Positions 42,609 to 50,991 of a stretch of DNA of 64,000 bases are shown here, one piece after another (position 1 is the first letter of the stretch; every line of letters begins with the position of its first letter). Both the position numbers and the translations under genes were made by a program. The stretch is from CAZQFV01 sp964592645 (lineage in GTDB: Bacteria > Chloroflexota > Chloroflexia > DTKN01), in assembly GCA_964592645.1 (NCBI GenBank), contig CAZQFV010000004.1, positions 62,001 to 126,000 on the forward strand, given 5' to 3'. Below the pieces are notes generated by a model, which was given only the letters and a program-made list of their open reading frames with translations, was not told the origin of the DNA and ran no database searches.

Positions 42609-44636
42609 TCACCCACGCAAGCGCAGCTCGTTGAACAACGCGGTGACGAAATCAAAGAGCTGCACGAACAGCACGTACAGGATGTAACCGGCCAGCATCA
42701 TCACCGCCATCGTGAAGAGGGTCAGCAGGACGTTGCGGACCGTCTCGCCGAACGAGTAGTTGTGAATTTCCTTGACCATCAGGAAAAGCATCAGCCCGGT
42801 CCAGGCCCACACCAGGTTCATGGAAAAGGTGTAGAGAAAGACCTCGTTGGTGCTCAAGAGGTTGGAGAGGAGCGCGATCGGCAGGGCAAAAAGGGCATAC
42901 GGGAAGAGGGCGTAGGCGCTGCCGATCACCACGTCCCGGAGGCGGCCCTCGCCCTCGCTGATGCTCGAGACCAGGTAGCCGGCCGCGTTCCAGAGCAAGA
43001 TGAACAGCAGGGTGTAGACCACCTCGTTTTCGGCGCGGATCTCGCCCGGGTTGGCATACGGGTTGAAGATGAAGCCGGTCAGGTAGGGGGTCAGCACCCG
43101 CACGGCCACCACCCAGAGGTAGATGAGCAGGGCGAACCCCAGGCTGCCCCGCCGTTGCGTCTTGAGCTTCGTCTTGATGTAGTAGAAGCTGTCGGCGGGG
43201 TATTTGATGAAGCGGAACAGAAAGGCCAGATCATCTACCACCTTCCGGCGGCGCAGTTGGGCCAGCCAACGCCGCGCCGGATCGAACCAGCCGTAGCGCC
43301 GCCCGACGCGCCGGACGACGCCCTGGACCACCATGAATCCGATCAACACCAGGAGCCCGGTCGCCAGGTAGCGCTGCAGGAAGGCGTTGCGCAGTTCCCA
43401 GAAAGCCTCGGAGTAGCCGGCGCGGTCCTCGGCATAGCGGTAGTTGAGCAGTGCCCGGGAGTAGTCGCCCTCCCGGAAGTAGGCGTCGGCGATGGCCTGG
43501 TAGGCCATGATGAACGAGCCGTTGTAGCGCAGCACCTCCTGGAAGTAGGGCCGGGCCTCGCTGTAAAACCCCTCCACGTAGAGGCGCACACCATCGTGCA
43601 CCAGGTGGGCGAAGCTCGTCTCCCGGTAGACCACGATAGCGTTCTTGTCCTTGTCCAACACATAGATGCGGTCCCGATAGCGTTCGATGGCCGTAGGGTT
43701 GCGCAGCATCCCCAGGCGCTGCTCCCCGCGGTCCTTGGCGCCAAAGACAAAGAGCAGCATCCCTTTCAGATCGTACTCATAGATCCGCCCGTCGGCATCG
43801 ACCGCCGTAATCAGGCCCTGGGGGCTGACATGGAGGTCCCGGAAGCTCGTGGAACCATAGACGTTGCCCAGGATGTTGCGTCCGGCGACGGTGAAGCGGC
43901 GGATGCTGCGCTCGCGCGCCGTGCCGGAGGTCACGGTGCAGATCATGGCCTCGGCGTCGACGGTCACGTTGGAGGGGGAGGCGGCCTCGTTCTTGATGAA
44001 CTGCGCCAACTGCTCCTGGGTGAGGAAGAGGCGCTGCAGGACCATCTTGAGGGACATCGTGGCCGGGTTGGCGCCAAAGTAGCCGATGAAGCGGCCGTCG
44101 CGGGTCATCATCAACAGGCCGTCGGTCGAACCTTCGCTGACGATATAGAGGTTCTGGCGGGGGTCCACGGCGATCTTGCGCGGCAGAAACTCGTTCTTCC
44201 GTCCGAAGAGCGGTTCGGACGGCCGGCCGAACTGCGCGACCAGCGCTCCGTCGCGGTCGAGGAGGACGATGGAATTGCTCTTGGCATCGGCGATGTACAT
44301 CGTCCCCGCTTCGTCCACAAAGAGGCCGGTCGGCCCCCGGAGGAGGTCCTCGCCGTAGCTCGCCGCGGGCTGCAGATCCTGGCCCAGGCGCAGGATACGG
44401 CCCCGGCCCGTATCGGCGATGTACACCTCCCCGGCCGGGGTGATGAACAGATCCTCGGCGCCGGATATGGGCAGGGGCAGCTCCGCGCTGGGGATATAGG
44501 CGTCCTGCGTCAGATAGAGCCGGCCGCCCGGCCCCAGCGCCCAGGTCGTGTAGGGCGCCAGCGCGCTCGCCGGGGAGAGCGGGGCGAGGAGGGTCAGGAG
44601 GAGCGCCAGGAGGAAAAGGCCGGCCGCGCGTTTCAT
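42609..44636 (-). CDS. Exported NHL-repeat/TPR protein with C-terminal Yip1 membrane domain
   Basis: A 675-residue protein. Signal peptide; residues ~30-300 have NHL beta-propeller repeats (SGAEDLFITPAGEVYIADTG, RGPTGLFVDEAGTMYIADAK); then a TPR-like stretch (YFQEVLRYNGSFIMAYQAIA, YFREGDYSRALLNYRYAE). A first helix near 395 is followed by five Yip1-type helices at the end. The domain order places a sensor or binding propeller outside the cell, anchored by Yip1. It is a conserved companion of DUF5696 and sugar permeases; biochemical role unknown. The start overlaps the upstream permease stop. Confidence 0.8.
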   Translation of the reverse strand: MKRAAGLFLLALLLTLLAPLSPASALAPYTTWALGPGGRLYLTQDAYIPSAELPLPISGAEDLFITPAGEVYIADTGRGRILRLGQDLQPAASYGEDLLRGPTGLFVDEAGTMYIADAKSNSIVLLDRDGALVAQFGRPSEPLFGRKNEFLPRKIAVDPRQNLYIVSEGSTDGLLMMTRDGRFIGYFGANPATMSLKMVLQRLFLTQEQLAQFIKNEAASPSNVTVDAEAMICTVTSGTARERSIRRFTVAGRNILGNVYGSTSFRDLHVSPQGLITAVDADGRIYEYDLKGMLLFVFGAKDRGEQRLGMLRNPTAIERYRDRIYVLDKDKNAIVVYRETSFAHLVHDGVRLYVEGFYSEARPYFQEVLRYNGSFIMAYQAIADAYFREGDYSRALLNYRYAEDRAGYSEAFWELRNAFLQRYLATGLLVLIGFMVVQGVVRRVGRRYGWFDPARRWLAQLRRRKVVDDLAFLFRFIKYPADSFYYIKTKLKTQRRGSLGFALLIYLWVVAVRVLTPYLTGFIFNPYANPGEIRAENEVVYTLLFILLWNAAGYLVSSISEGEGRLRDVVIGSAYALFPYALFALPIALLSNLLSTNEVFLYTFSMNLVWAWTGLMLFLMVKEIHNYSFGETVRNVLLTLFTMAVMMLAGYILYVLFVQLFDFVTALFNELRLRG

Positions 44637-45541
44637 CCTTTGATCCCCGAATGCGACATCGTGCTCATCACCTGGCTCTGCAGGATGATGAACAGGAGCA
44701 GGTTGGGCAAGAACATGATCAGCGCCGCCGCGGCCGCCATGCCCTGCCCGGCCACGAGGTTCGCGCCGGAGGCCGTGGACGAGAGCGTGCTGAGGTAGAA
44801 GGCAAAGGTCTTTAGGCCCTCCACGTTGATGTACATGGCCGAGGTGTCGGCGTTGTTCCAGGTGGCCTGAAAGGTCAGGATGGCGATGGTGGCCAGGGCC
44901 GGCCGGATCAGCGGCAGGACGATGCGCCAATAGATGCGCAGGTCCGAAGCGCCGTCGATCTGCGCCGCCTCGATGACATCGTCGGGGATGCTGTCGATGA
45001 ACTGCTTGAGCAGGAACAGGCCGACCGGCATCGCCAGCGCCGGGAGGACATGCACCAGGGCCGAGTCGATCAGCCCCAGCCGGGCGATGATCAGGAACCG
45101 CGGGATGGTCACGGCAATCGGCACGAACATCAGCGCCACCGTGTTGATGGCGAACAGCGTTTTCTTGAGCTTGAAACGCTTCTTGGAGAGGGCAAAGGCC
45201 GCCGTGCTGGAAACGACCAAGGAGGCCGCCATGGAGACGATGGTGATGACAACGCTGTTGAACAGGTAGCGGCTGACCGGCACATCGGAGGCCGACATCA
45301 GGGTAAAGAGGTCGGCAAAGTTCTTGGCGGTGGGGTTGACCACGAAGAAGCGCGGCGGGTAGGCAAACAGCTCTTCGGTCGGCTTGAAGGCGTTGGAGAC
45401 AATAAAGATGATGGGCAGGAGCATAAAGACCACCACCGGCGCCAGGATGATGTAGAACTGGATCTGGCTGGGGTGGAAACCCGACGGGTTTATGCCGCTG
45501 TTGCGCAGAATATACGACTTTCGACGGAAACGGAGCCTCAT
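44633..45541 (-). CDS. Sugar ABC transporter permease, MalG type (first transporter)
   Basis: A 302-residue six-helix permease with coupling loop DVIEAAQIDGASDLRIYWRIVLPL. It works with the MalF-type protein encoded at 45578-46492. Its stop overlaps the NHL-Yip1 gene start, showing translational coupling across the operon. Confidence 0.92.
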   Translation of the reverse strand: MRLRFRRKSYILRNSGINPSGFHPSQIQFYIILAPVVVFMLLPIIFIVSNAFKPTEELFAYPPRFFVVNPTAKNFADLFTLMSASDVPVSRYLFNSVVITIVSMAASLVVSSTAAFALSKKRFKLKKTLFAINTVALMFVPIAVTIPRFLIIARLGLIDSALVHVLPALAMPVGLFLLKQFIDSIPDDVIEAAQIDGASDLRIYWRIVLPLIRPALATIAILTFQATWNNADTSAMYINVEGLKTFAFYLSTLSSTASGANLVAGQGMAAAAALIMFLPNLLLFIILQSQVMSTMSHSGIKG

Positions 45542-45577
45542 CGGTCGCCTACCGTATCATCTCTCCAGGGCTCTTCC

Positions 45578-46492
45578 TCACCGGTCCTCGCCGCCGAACA
45601 GCCGGTTGGCCAGGCGGGAGAAGAGCAGGACCATCAGGAGCAGGACGACGGAGATGGCCGCGGCGTAGCCCATCTCGTACCGCAAGAAGCCATAGTCCTC
45701 GATATGGTTGACCAGGAGCTGGCCGGCGTACTGAGGGGTCGGATTGGACCCCGAAAGGGCCACGCCGATCGACCCGGACTGGAACGTGCCGACGATGGCC
45801 ATCACGGCCCCAAAGAGCATCTGCGGCTTCATCGAGGGGATAGTGATGTAAAAGATCTGCTGCCAGCGGTTGCTCAAGCCGTCGACGGCGGCGGCCTCGT
45901 AGAGCTCCGGGTTGACCTCCAGGATGCCGGCCAGCATGGCCAGGAATCCCACCCCCATGCTGCTCCAGAGCGTGACCACGATCATGATCGGCATCAGGTA
46001 CTGGGGCGATTGCAGCCACTGCACCGGGTCCTGGATGACGCCCAGGTTGAGCAAGAAGCTGTTCAGATAGCCGTTCTGGTCGCTGCTGAAAAGGGTCTTC
46101 CAGACCACCGCCATGGTCACTGCCGAGGTCATCGAGGGCGAGTACAGGACCAGCGCCAGCAGGGTGCGGGGGAGGCGCGGCAGCTGCGCCAGCATCCAGG
46201 CCAGCAGAAAGGCGAGCATGTACCCTCCCGGCCCGACAATGACGGCGAACTCGATGGTGTTGGGCAGGACATACTTCATAAAGATGTCGTCCTGCGTCAA
46301 CAGGGTGATATAGTTGCGCAGGCCGATCGGCCTGGGGACCTGGATGGTATCGAAATAGGTGAACGAGAGCAAAAAGGCCACCGCGACGGGGATAGCGATA
46401 AAGATAATGAACAGGATGGCGTACGTGGAGATGAAAGCGTAGGCGCTTCCTTCCTTGTTCAGCCACCGCCGGAAAGAGTTCCTTATCGTCAT
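45578..46492 (-). CDS. Sugar ABC transporter permease, MalF type (first transporter)
   Basis: A 304-residue permease with ELYEAAAVDGLSNRWQQIFYITIPSMKP as coupling loop. The ATG at 46492 overlaps the stop of the large solute-binding protein (ATGA), tying transporter and receptor together. Confidence 0.92.
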   Translation of the reverse strand: MTIRNSFRRWLNKEGSAYAFISTYAILFIIFIAIPVAVAFLLSFTYFDTIQVPRPIGLRNYITLLTQDDIFMKYVLPNTIEFAVIVGPGGYMLAFLLAWMLAQLPRLPRTLLALVLYSPSMTSAVTMAVVWKTLFSSDQNGYLNSFLLNLGVIQDPVQWLQSPQYLMPIMIVVTLWSSMGVGFLAMLAGILEVNPELYEAAAVDGLSNRWQQIFYITIPSMKPQMLFGAVMAIVGTFQSGSIGVALSGSNPTPQYAGQLLVNHIEDYGFLRYEMGYAAAISVVLLLMVLLFSRLANRLFGGEDR

Positions 46493-49362
46493 TTTCCTGC
46501 CCCCGCGATCCACCGGCGCACCGTCTCGATGGAAGGGATGCGGATCTCCCGCACCGGCACGCCGTTGCGGATGTAGCCGAGCTCCTCCATCTTGCGTGCC
46601 ATCTCGCGATTGGTGATCAGGATGGCGTTGTCGATCGCCACGCGCGGGTTGATGCCGTCGAAGACGATCTGATTCCAAGCGTTGCTCAGCGAGCGCTCCA
46701 GCATGTAGGTGCCGGGCAGCTTGACCGGCTCCCGCAGCCACTCCCACTGCGCCAGGATGACATCCTTGTGCTCCTCCGGGATGGGCAGATAGCGGAAAGC
46801 CTCCACGTTGGCGGTGTACCACAGGTACTCCGGCCCATAGTTCATGATGAGCTGGCGCTCGAACTCCACCTGCGTCTCCGTGGACATCCACCACTTTAAG
46901 AACAGCCAGGATTCCCGCGGCATCGCGGTATCCCCCAGGATGACGCAGGTCTGCGCCGAACCGGTAGCATAGCGGTTTTGGCTCCCGTCGGGGAGGATCG
47001 TGGCCGGATACAGGTCGATATTCCACAGCCCCTCGATCTCGGGCGCGGCGGTGCGCAGCTTGATGTAGGTCTCCACGTTGGAAACGCCCACCGGCAGATC
47101 CCCGTTGCGGAAGCTGTCGTAGAAGCTGACGGCCGTGAGCGGCATCCCATAGACGGTGAATTGCTCGGCCATGAACCTGACGGCGGCGATGGACTCGTCG
47201 CTGCCCAGGCCGGTCCGCAGCCCGTCGGGGCTGTATAGCTCGCCGCCGAAATTCCAAATGTACAGGGCCGTGACGAGATACCCCTTGAGACCGCTGCCCG
47301 TCGAGAGCGGCGTGTAGTAGTTCATCCCGTAGCGCTGTAGCTCGGGCAGAATGGCAATCACTTCGTCCCAGGTGTGCGGCACCGCCAGGCGCAACGAATC
47401 GAGGATGTCTTGCCGGTAGAAGGTCACCCAGAAATCCTGCGTCTCCGGGATGGCATAGACCGAGGAGTCGATGATATAGCCCAGGAGCGAACCGGGCGAG
47501 TAGATGCGGATGAAGGAATCAAAGTCCTGAAAAGAGCGCAAATCGTACAGGGCGTTGCGCAGGGCCAGCTCGTAGGGAATGTTGGTGCTGAGGCCCAGGA
47601 CCACATCCGGCGAAAGGTCGGCGGCGATCGCCAGGGCCAGCTTCGACTCGTCGGGCATCAGGGAGAACTGGACGAGGATGCCGGTCTGCGGCGTGAAGGA
47701 TAGATCGGCCATCTGTTGCATCAGGGCCACATACTGCCGGGGGCGGTTGACCCAAACCTGGATCGCGCCCCGGCTCGCGCTGGTGGGCTGATAGGGGCCG
47801 CGTTCGAACGAGTGGAAGAAGCGCTTGACGCCCTCCCAGAACGCTCCCAGGGCCGGAACCCGTATCTCCGGCGGCGTGACGTCCGGCGAGTGCAGGTAGA
47901 TCTTGTCGAGCGTGAGCGGCTGCTTCTGAAGGGCAGCCAGCACGCTACCCAGCAACTGCGCCGCCGACTGCGGCCCCTCCGAAAGGCGATTCAGGCGCAC
48001 CGGGATCTTGTTCGGGTCGCTCTTCAGCAGGAGGATGTTGTCCAGAGCCATCTGGTAGTTCATGACCTCCTGCGAGGTCAGCCCGCCGTTGATGGCCTGC
48101 AGCGCGGCTTTATCGGTGCCGAGTTTCGCGGCGATGGTCGCCAGCCGCTCCTCGATGTTGGGGATATACTCGTCTATCTCCCACTCCCGGTAGCGATCCA
48201 CCTGGTTGCCGGTCAGGTGTTTGACCTCCAGCGAGAGGGCGTTGATGTCCAGGATGGATTGGCGAATGTTCTCGATGGCGGCATCGTAAGGGGAGGTAGC
48301 AGCCTCCAGGCCCAGGACGTTGGTCCCGCGCTGCAGGTACACCCGGTAGGGCAGGGTGACGTTCGTCCAAGCGGTTTCGTAGCCGAACGGAACGTCGTTC
48401 CATTCATCAAAGGGCACCGCCCCATTGATGGTGATGCGGCGAAAGACGACAAAGTTGTTGCGCGTATTTTGCAGGGCGCGCAGGGTGATCAGGTACATCC
48501 CATCCTGCGGCACCTCCACCTCGTAGTAGAGCGCGCTCCCGCTGCGCTGCCAACTCTCCCCGCCGATGGTGTTCAGGAGCAGCCGGTAGGTATCGTAGGG
48601 GGTGACATCGAGGCTGCGGCTGTTGAGGGGGCGGATAGAGACGTCGTTCTTGTAGCTGGGCCACTCGGCCTCCAGTTCGATCAGCACCCCCGAGGAGTCC
48701 GGGGCGGCATGCCGGGCCAGGTATTGGCTGTAGGGGACGTCCGGCGAAAACGGCCGGAGATAGACACTGCCCAACAGGATGGTCTCCCGGTCCAGGAAAA
48801 ACTCGAACCCATGCTCGCCCGGCGAGAGGTGAACGGCCAGCGGGTATTTCTTGCTCAGGTTGACATCCCGCAGATAGACCTGCGTCCAGCGCGCCAGGCG
48901 CACCGGCGGGATGAGCGTCTGGTTGCCATAGTGGTCCAAGGGGAACTCGTCGGCCGAGTTGCGGTAGTACACCGGGAAGACGATGCGCCGGGCGTCTGCA
49001 ACCGGCAGTTCGCCGTCCACCAGGAGCCGTCCCTCGGGAGCGGTGACCAGCACCTCCTCGGGCACGGCGATATCGAAGGCGATGGTATAGTCCCCTGCCG
49101 TTTCGAGCGAAACGGAGAAACGGACCCGCGCCCCCTTCTCCAGCCGAACACTGGGCTGGCCGTACCGGCGGGCCAGGTCGTCGTCGGCCAGCGGCAGGCC
49201 AAAGGCATCGGCGCGGATCTCGATGGGTTGCCCCGGCGGCGCGGCGGCCGGGGCGGCGGGCAGTTCGGCCGCCCGCGCCGGCACCCGGCCGGCCAGGAAA
49301 AGGCCAAGGAGCAGGACAACTATCCAGCAGATATTCAGGAAACGGGCCGCTGTTGTCTTCAC
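46489..49362 (-). CDS. Very large sugar-binding protein with N-terminal carbohydrate-binding-like domains
   Basis: 957 residues, about twice the usual solute-binding protein. It starts at a GTG at 49362 followed by a signal peptide (WIVVLLLGLFLAGRVPARA). Residues ~45-370 contain two beta-sandwich modules (RVRFSVSLETAGDYTIAFDI; YYEVEVPQDGMYLITLRALQN) like carbohydrate-binding modules, and ~375-480 a helical linker. Residues ~540-930 are a MalE-type binding domain (SLMPDESKLALAIAADLSPDVVLG, PHTWDEVIAILPEL, SWLFLKWWMSTETQVEFER). The extra modules may grip a polymer while the binding domain hands oligosaccharides to the permease (inference). Confidence 0.82.
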   Translation of the reverse strand: MKTTAARFLNICWIVVLLLGLFLAGRVPARAAELPAAPAAAPPGQPIEIRADAFGLPLADDDLARRYGQPSVRLEKGARVRFSVSLETAGDYTIAFDIAVPEEVLVTAPEGRLLVDGELPVADARRIVFPVYYRNSADEFPLDHYGNQTLIPPVRLARWTQVYLRDVNLSKKYPLAVHLSPGEHGFEFFLDRETILLGSVYLRPFSPDVPYSQYLARHAAPDSSGVLIELEAEWPSYKNDVSIRPLNSRSLDVTPYDTYRLLLNTIGGESWQRSGSALYYEVEVPQDGMYLITLRALQNTRNNFVVFRRITINGAVPFDEWNDVPFGYETAWTNVTLPYRVYLQRGTNVLGLEAATSPYDAAIENIRQSILDINALSLEVKHLTGNQVDRYREWEIDEYIPNIEERLATIAAKLGTDKAALQAINGGLTSQEVMNYQMALDNILLLKSDPNKIPVRLNRLSEGPQSAAQLLGSVLAALQKQPLTLDKIYLHSPDVTPPEIRVPALGAFWEGVKRFFHSFERGPYQPTSASRGAIQVWVNRPRQYVALMQQMADLSFTPQTGILVQFSLMPDESKLALAIAADLSPDVVLGLSTNIPYELALRNALYDLRSFQDFDSFIRIYSPGSLLGYIIDSSVYAIPETQDFWVTFYRQDILDSLRLAVPHTWDEVIAILPELQRYGMNYYTPLSTGSGLKGYLVTALYIWNFGGELYSPDGLRTGLGSDESIAAVRFMAEQFTVYGMPLTAVSFYDSFRNGDLPVGVSNVETYIKLRTAAPEIEGLWNIDLYPATILPDGSQNRYATGSAQTCVILGDTAMPRESWLFLKWWMSTETQVEFERQLIMNYGPEYLWYTANVEAFRYLPIPEEHKDVILAQWEWLREPVKLPGTYMLERSLSNAWNQIVFDGINPRVAIDNAILITNREMARKMEELGYIRNGVPVREIRIPSIETVRRWIAGAGK

Positions 49363-49385
49363 GGGCGGGTGGGCCTGTCCCCCGG

Positions 49386-49418
49386 GGTCCCCCCTCCCCG
49401 CGAGGGGGAGGGGGGACC
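49386..49418 (-). other. Intercistronic hairpin between two solute-binding protein genes
   Basis: A 14-bp perfect stem GGTCCCCCCTCCCC/GGGGAGGGGGGACC with a 5-base loop in the 102-base gap. Such hairpins often protect the upstream binding-protein mRNA or reduce read-through into downstream transport genes. Confidence 0.6.
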
Positions 49419-49464
49419 GGCTCTCCCCTCCTTTGCGGGGAAGGGAGATGGGGGCTGGATCGTG

Positions 49465-50889
49465 TTACGGCTTCAGTTCGGCGCGCGCCTCATCGAGCAG
49501 GCGGTTGGCAAAGGTCTCCAGTTGGGCGGCATAGTCCTCGTACTTGTACTTGCCATCGTTGGCAAAGTTGAACATGTACCACATGTTCACATCCTTGTCC
49601 TCGCCGATGTCGATGCCGGGCTTGCCTTCCCAGCGGGCGGCCACATACCCGGGCACGATCTTGGCCAGCGATTCGAGCAAGCTGCCGTCCAGGTTCTCAA
49701 AGGCCTGGCGCAGGCCGGGCTTGTCGCCGACGAAGGACAGGTACAGGTCGATGGTCTCGGCGTCCACGTAGACCGGCATGCGGGTCGGCACCTGGCCGGC
49801 CGCCTTGGCGATCTCGGCCTCGGCCAGGTAGCCTTCGCGCGAGAAGGTCATCCACTTGGCAAACCTGAAGGCCTCTTCCAGGTTGGCCGTGGTCTTGGAG
49901 ACGACGATAAAGTCGCCCACCAGGGCCTGGTTGCCGCCGGGGATGCCCAGGAAGTCCCAGTTGAAGGTGGCCTGCTGCGCAAAGGCCGACACCATCCACC
50001 CGCCGTCCCAGCGGACGCCCGACTCCTGGTTCAGGAAGAGCTCCCAGGGCCCCTGCGACTTGAAGTTGGGCTTCTGCTCGTCGGTCAGGCCCTGCCAGGT
50101 GTGCGCCTTCAGCTCCCCCGCCTTGGCGACGGCCGCCTTGAAGGCTGCCGAGTTGTAGTGCATGTGCTGGCCGTCGAAGCTGAACCACTTCAGGGTGGCA
50201 TCCTGCGTGCTGGGATACCAGCCCAGGATGAACTCCATCTCGTCGAGGCCCAGGCGGCCCTTCTGGACGTTGGTCAGGGCCTTGACGGCATTGACAAAGT
50301 CGGCCACGCTGGTACCGTAGGTGGGCGCATCCAGGTTGTTGGCCTCGAAGAGGTCCAGGTTGACGAAATAGCCCAGGACGAACTGCGCGGCCGGCAGAGC
50401 CAGGACCTTGCCGTTGTAGGTGACGGCGGTGCGCAGCACTTCCGGCACATTCTGCCAGTCCGGGTCTTTGTCTACCAGCGCCGTCAGATCGGCCAGCCAG
50501 CCGTTCTTGACGTAGAGCGGGGTCTTGTCTGCCATGAAGACATCCGGCAGCGCGCCCTTGGCCGCCATGGCGGTCAGTTTGTCGTCCCAGGAGCCCTCGC
50601 CCGACATGTCCACGAACTCGATGGTCACATAGGGGTTCAGCTCCATGTACTTCTTGACCAGTTGGCGCTGGACATTGTTTTCCTCTTCCGTGCCCAGGTT
50701 CCAGTTGGCGTAGCGGAGCGTGATGGGAGCCTTGGTGGGGACCGGCGTGGGCACCGCCGTGGGCGCCGCCGTAGGCACCGCGGTGGCCGCCGGCTTCGCC
50801 GTAGGAGCAGGGGTAGCGCCGCACCCGGCCAGGACGCCGATCAACATAGCGACGATCACCACAACGTTGAGCATCTTGAGCGTTTTCAT
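49465..50889 (-). CDS. Sugar ABC transporter solute-binding lipoprotein
   Basis: A 474-residue MalE-type receptor. The signal ends in VLAGCGATP (lipobox), then a Pro/Thr/Ala linker. The domain has LRYANWNLGTEEENNVQRQLV, PDVFMADKTPLYV, RWDGGWMVSAF and FAKWMTFSREGYLAEAE. It delivers oligosaccharides to one of the two permease pairs downstream. AGGAGG precedes the ATG. It sits directly after the GH94 gene, so import and phosphorolysis are adjacent in the transcript. Confidence 0.92.
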   Translation of the reverse strand: MKTLKMLNVVVIVAMLIGVLAGCGATPAPTAKPAATAVPTAAPTAVPTPVPTKAPITLRYANWNLGTEEENNVQRQLVKKYMELNPYVTIEFVDMSGEGSWDDKLTAMAAKGALPDVFMADKTPLYVKNGWLADLTALVDKDPDWQNVPEVLRTAVTYNGKVLALPAAQFVLGYFVNLDLFEANNLDAPTYGTSVADFVNAVKALTNVQKGRLGLDEMEFILGWYPSTQDATLKWFSFDGQHMHYNSAAFKAAVAKAGELKAHTWQGLTDEQKPNFKSQGPWELFLNQESGVRWDGGWMVSAFAQQATFNWDFLGIPGGNQALVGDFIVVSKTTANLEEAFRFAKWMTFSREGYLAEAEIAKAAGQVPTRMPVYVDAETIDLYLSFVGDKPGLRQAFENLDGSLLESLAKIVPGYVAARWEGKPGIDIGEDKDVNMWYMFNFANDGKYKYEDYAAQLETFANRLLDEARAELKP

Positions 50890-50991
50890 CTGTGTCCTCC
50901 TGGTTGATGATTGCGAAAAGTCGGTCTTGCCAACGGATAGCGAAAGCGATTCAGCTTCTCGCGGTTCACCTCCTTGCTCTGCCCGCCATGG

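Noticed and set aside
47716..50907. A 1063-residue plus-strand frame opposite the two binding-protein genes.
   Set aside because: No ribosome site or domain; a compositional shadow of the true minus-strand genes.
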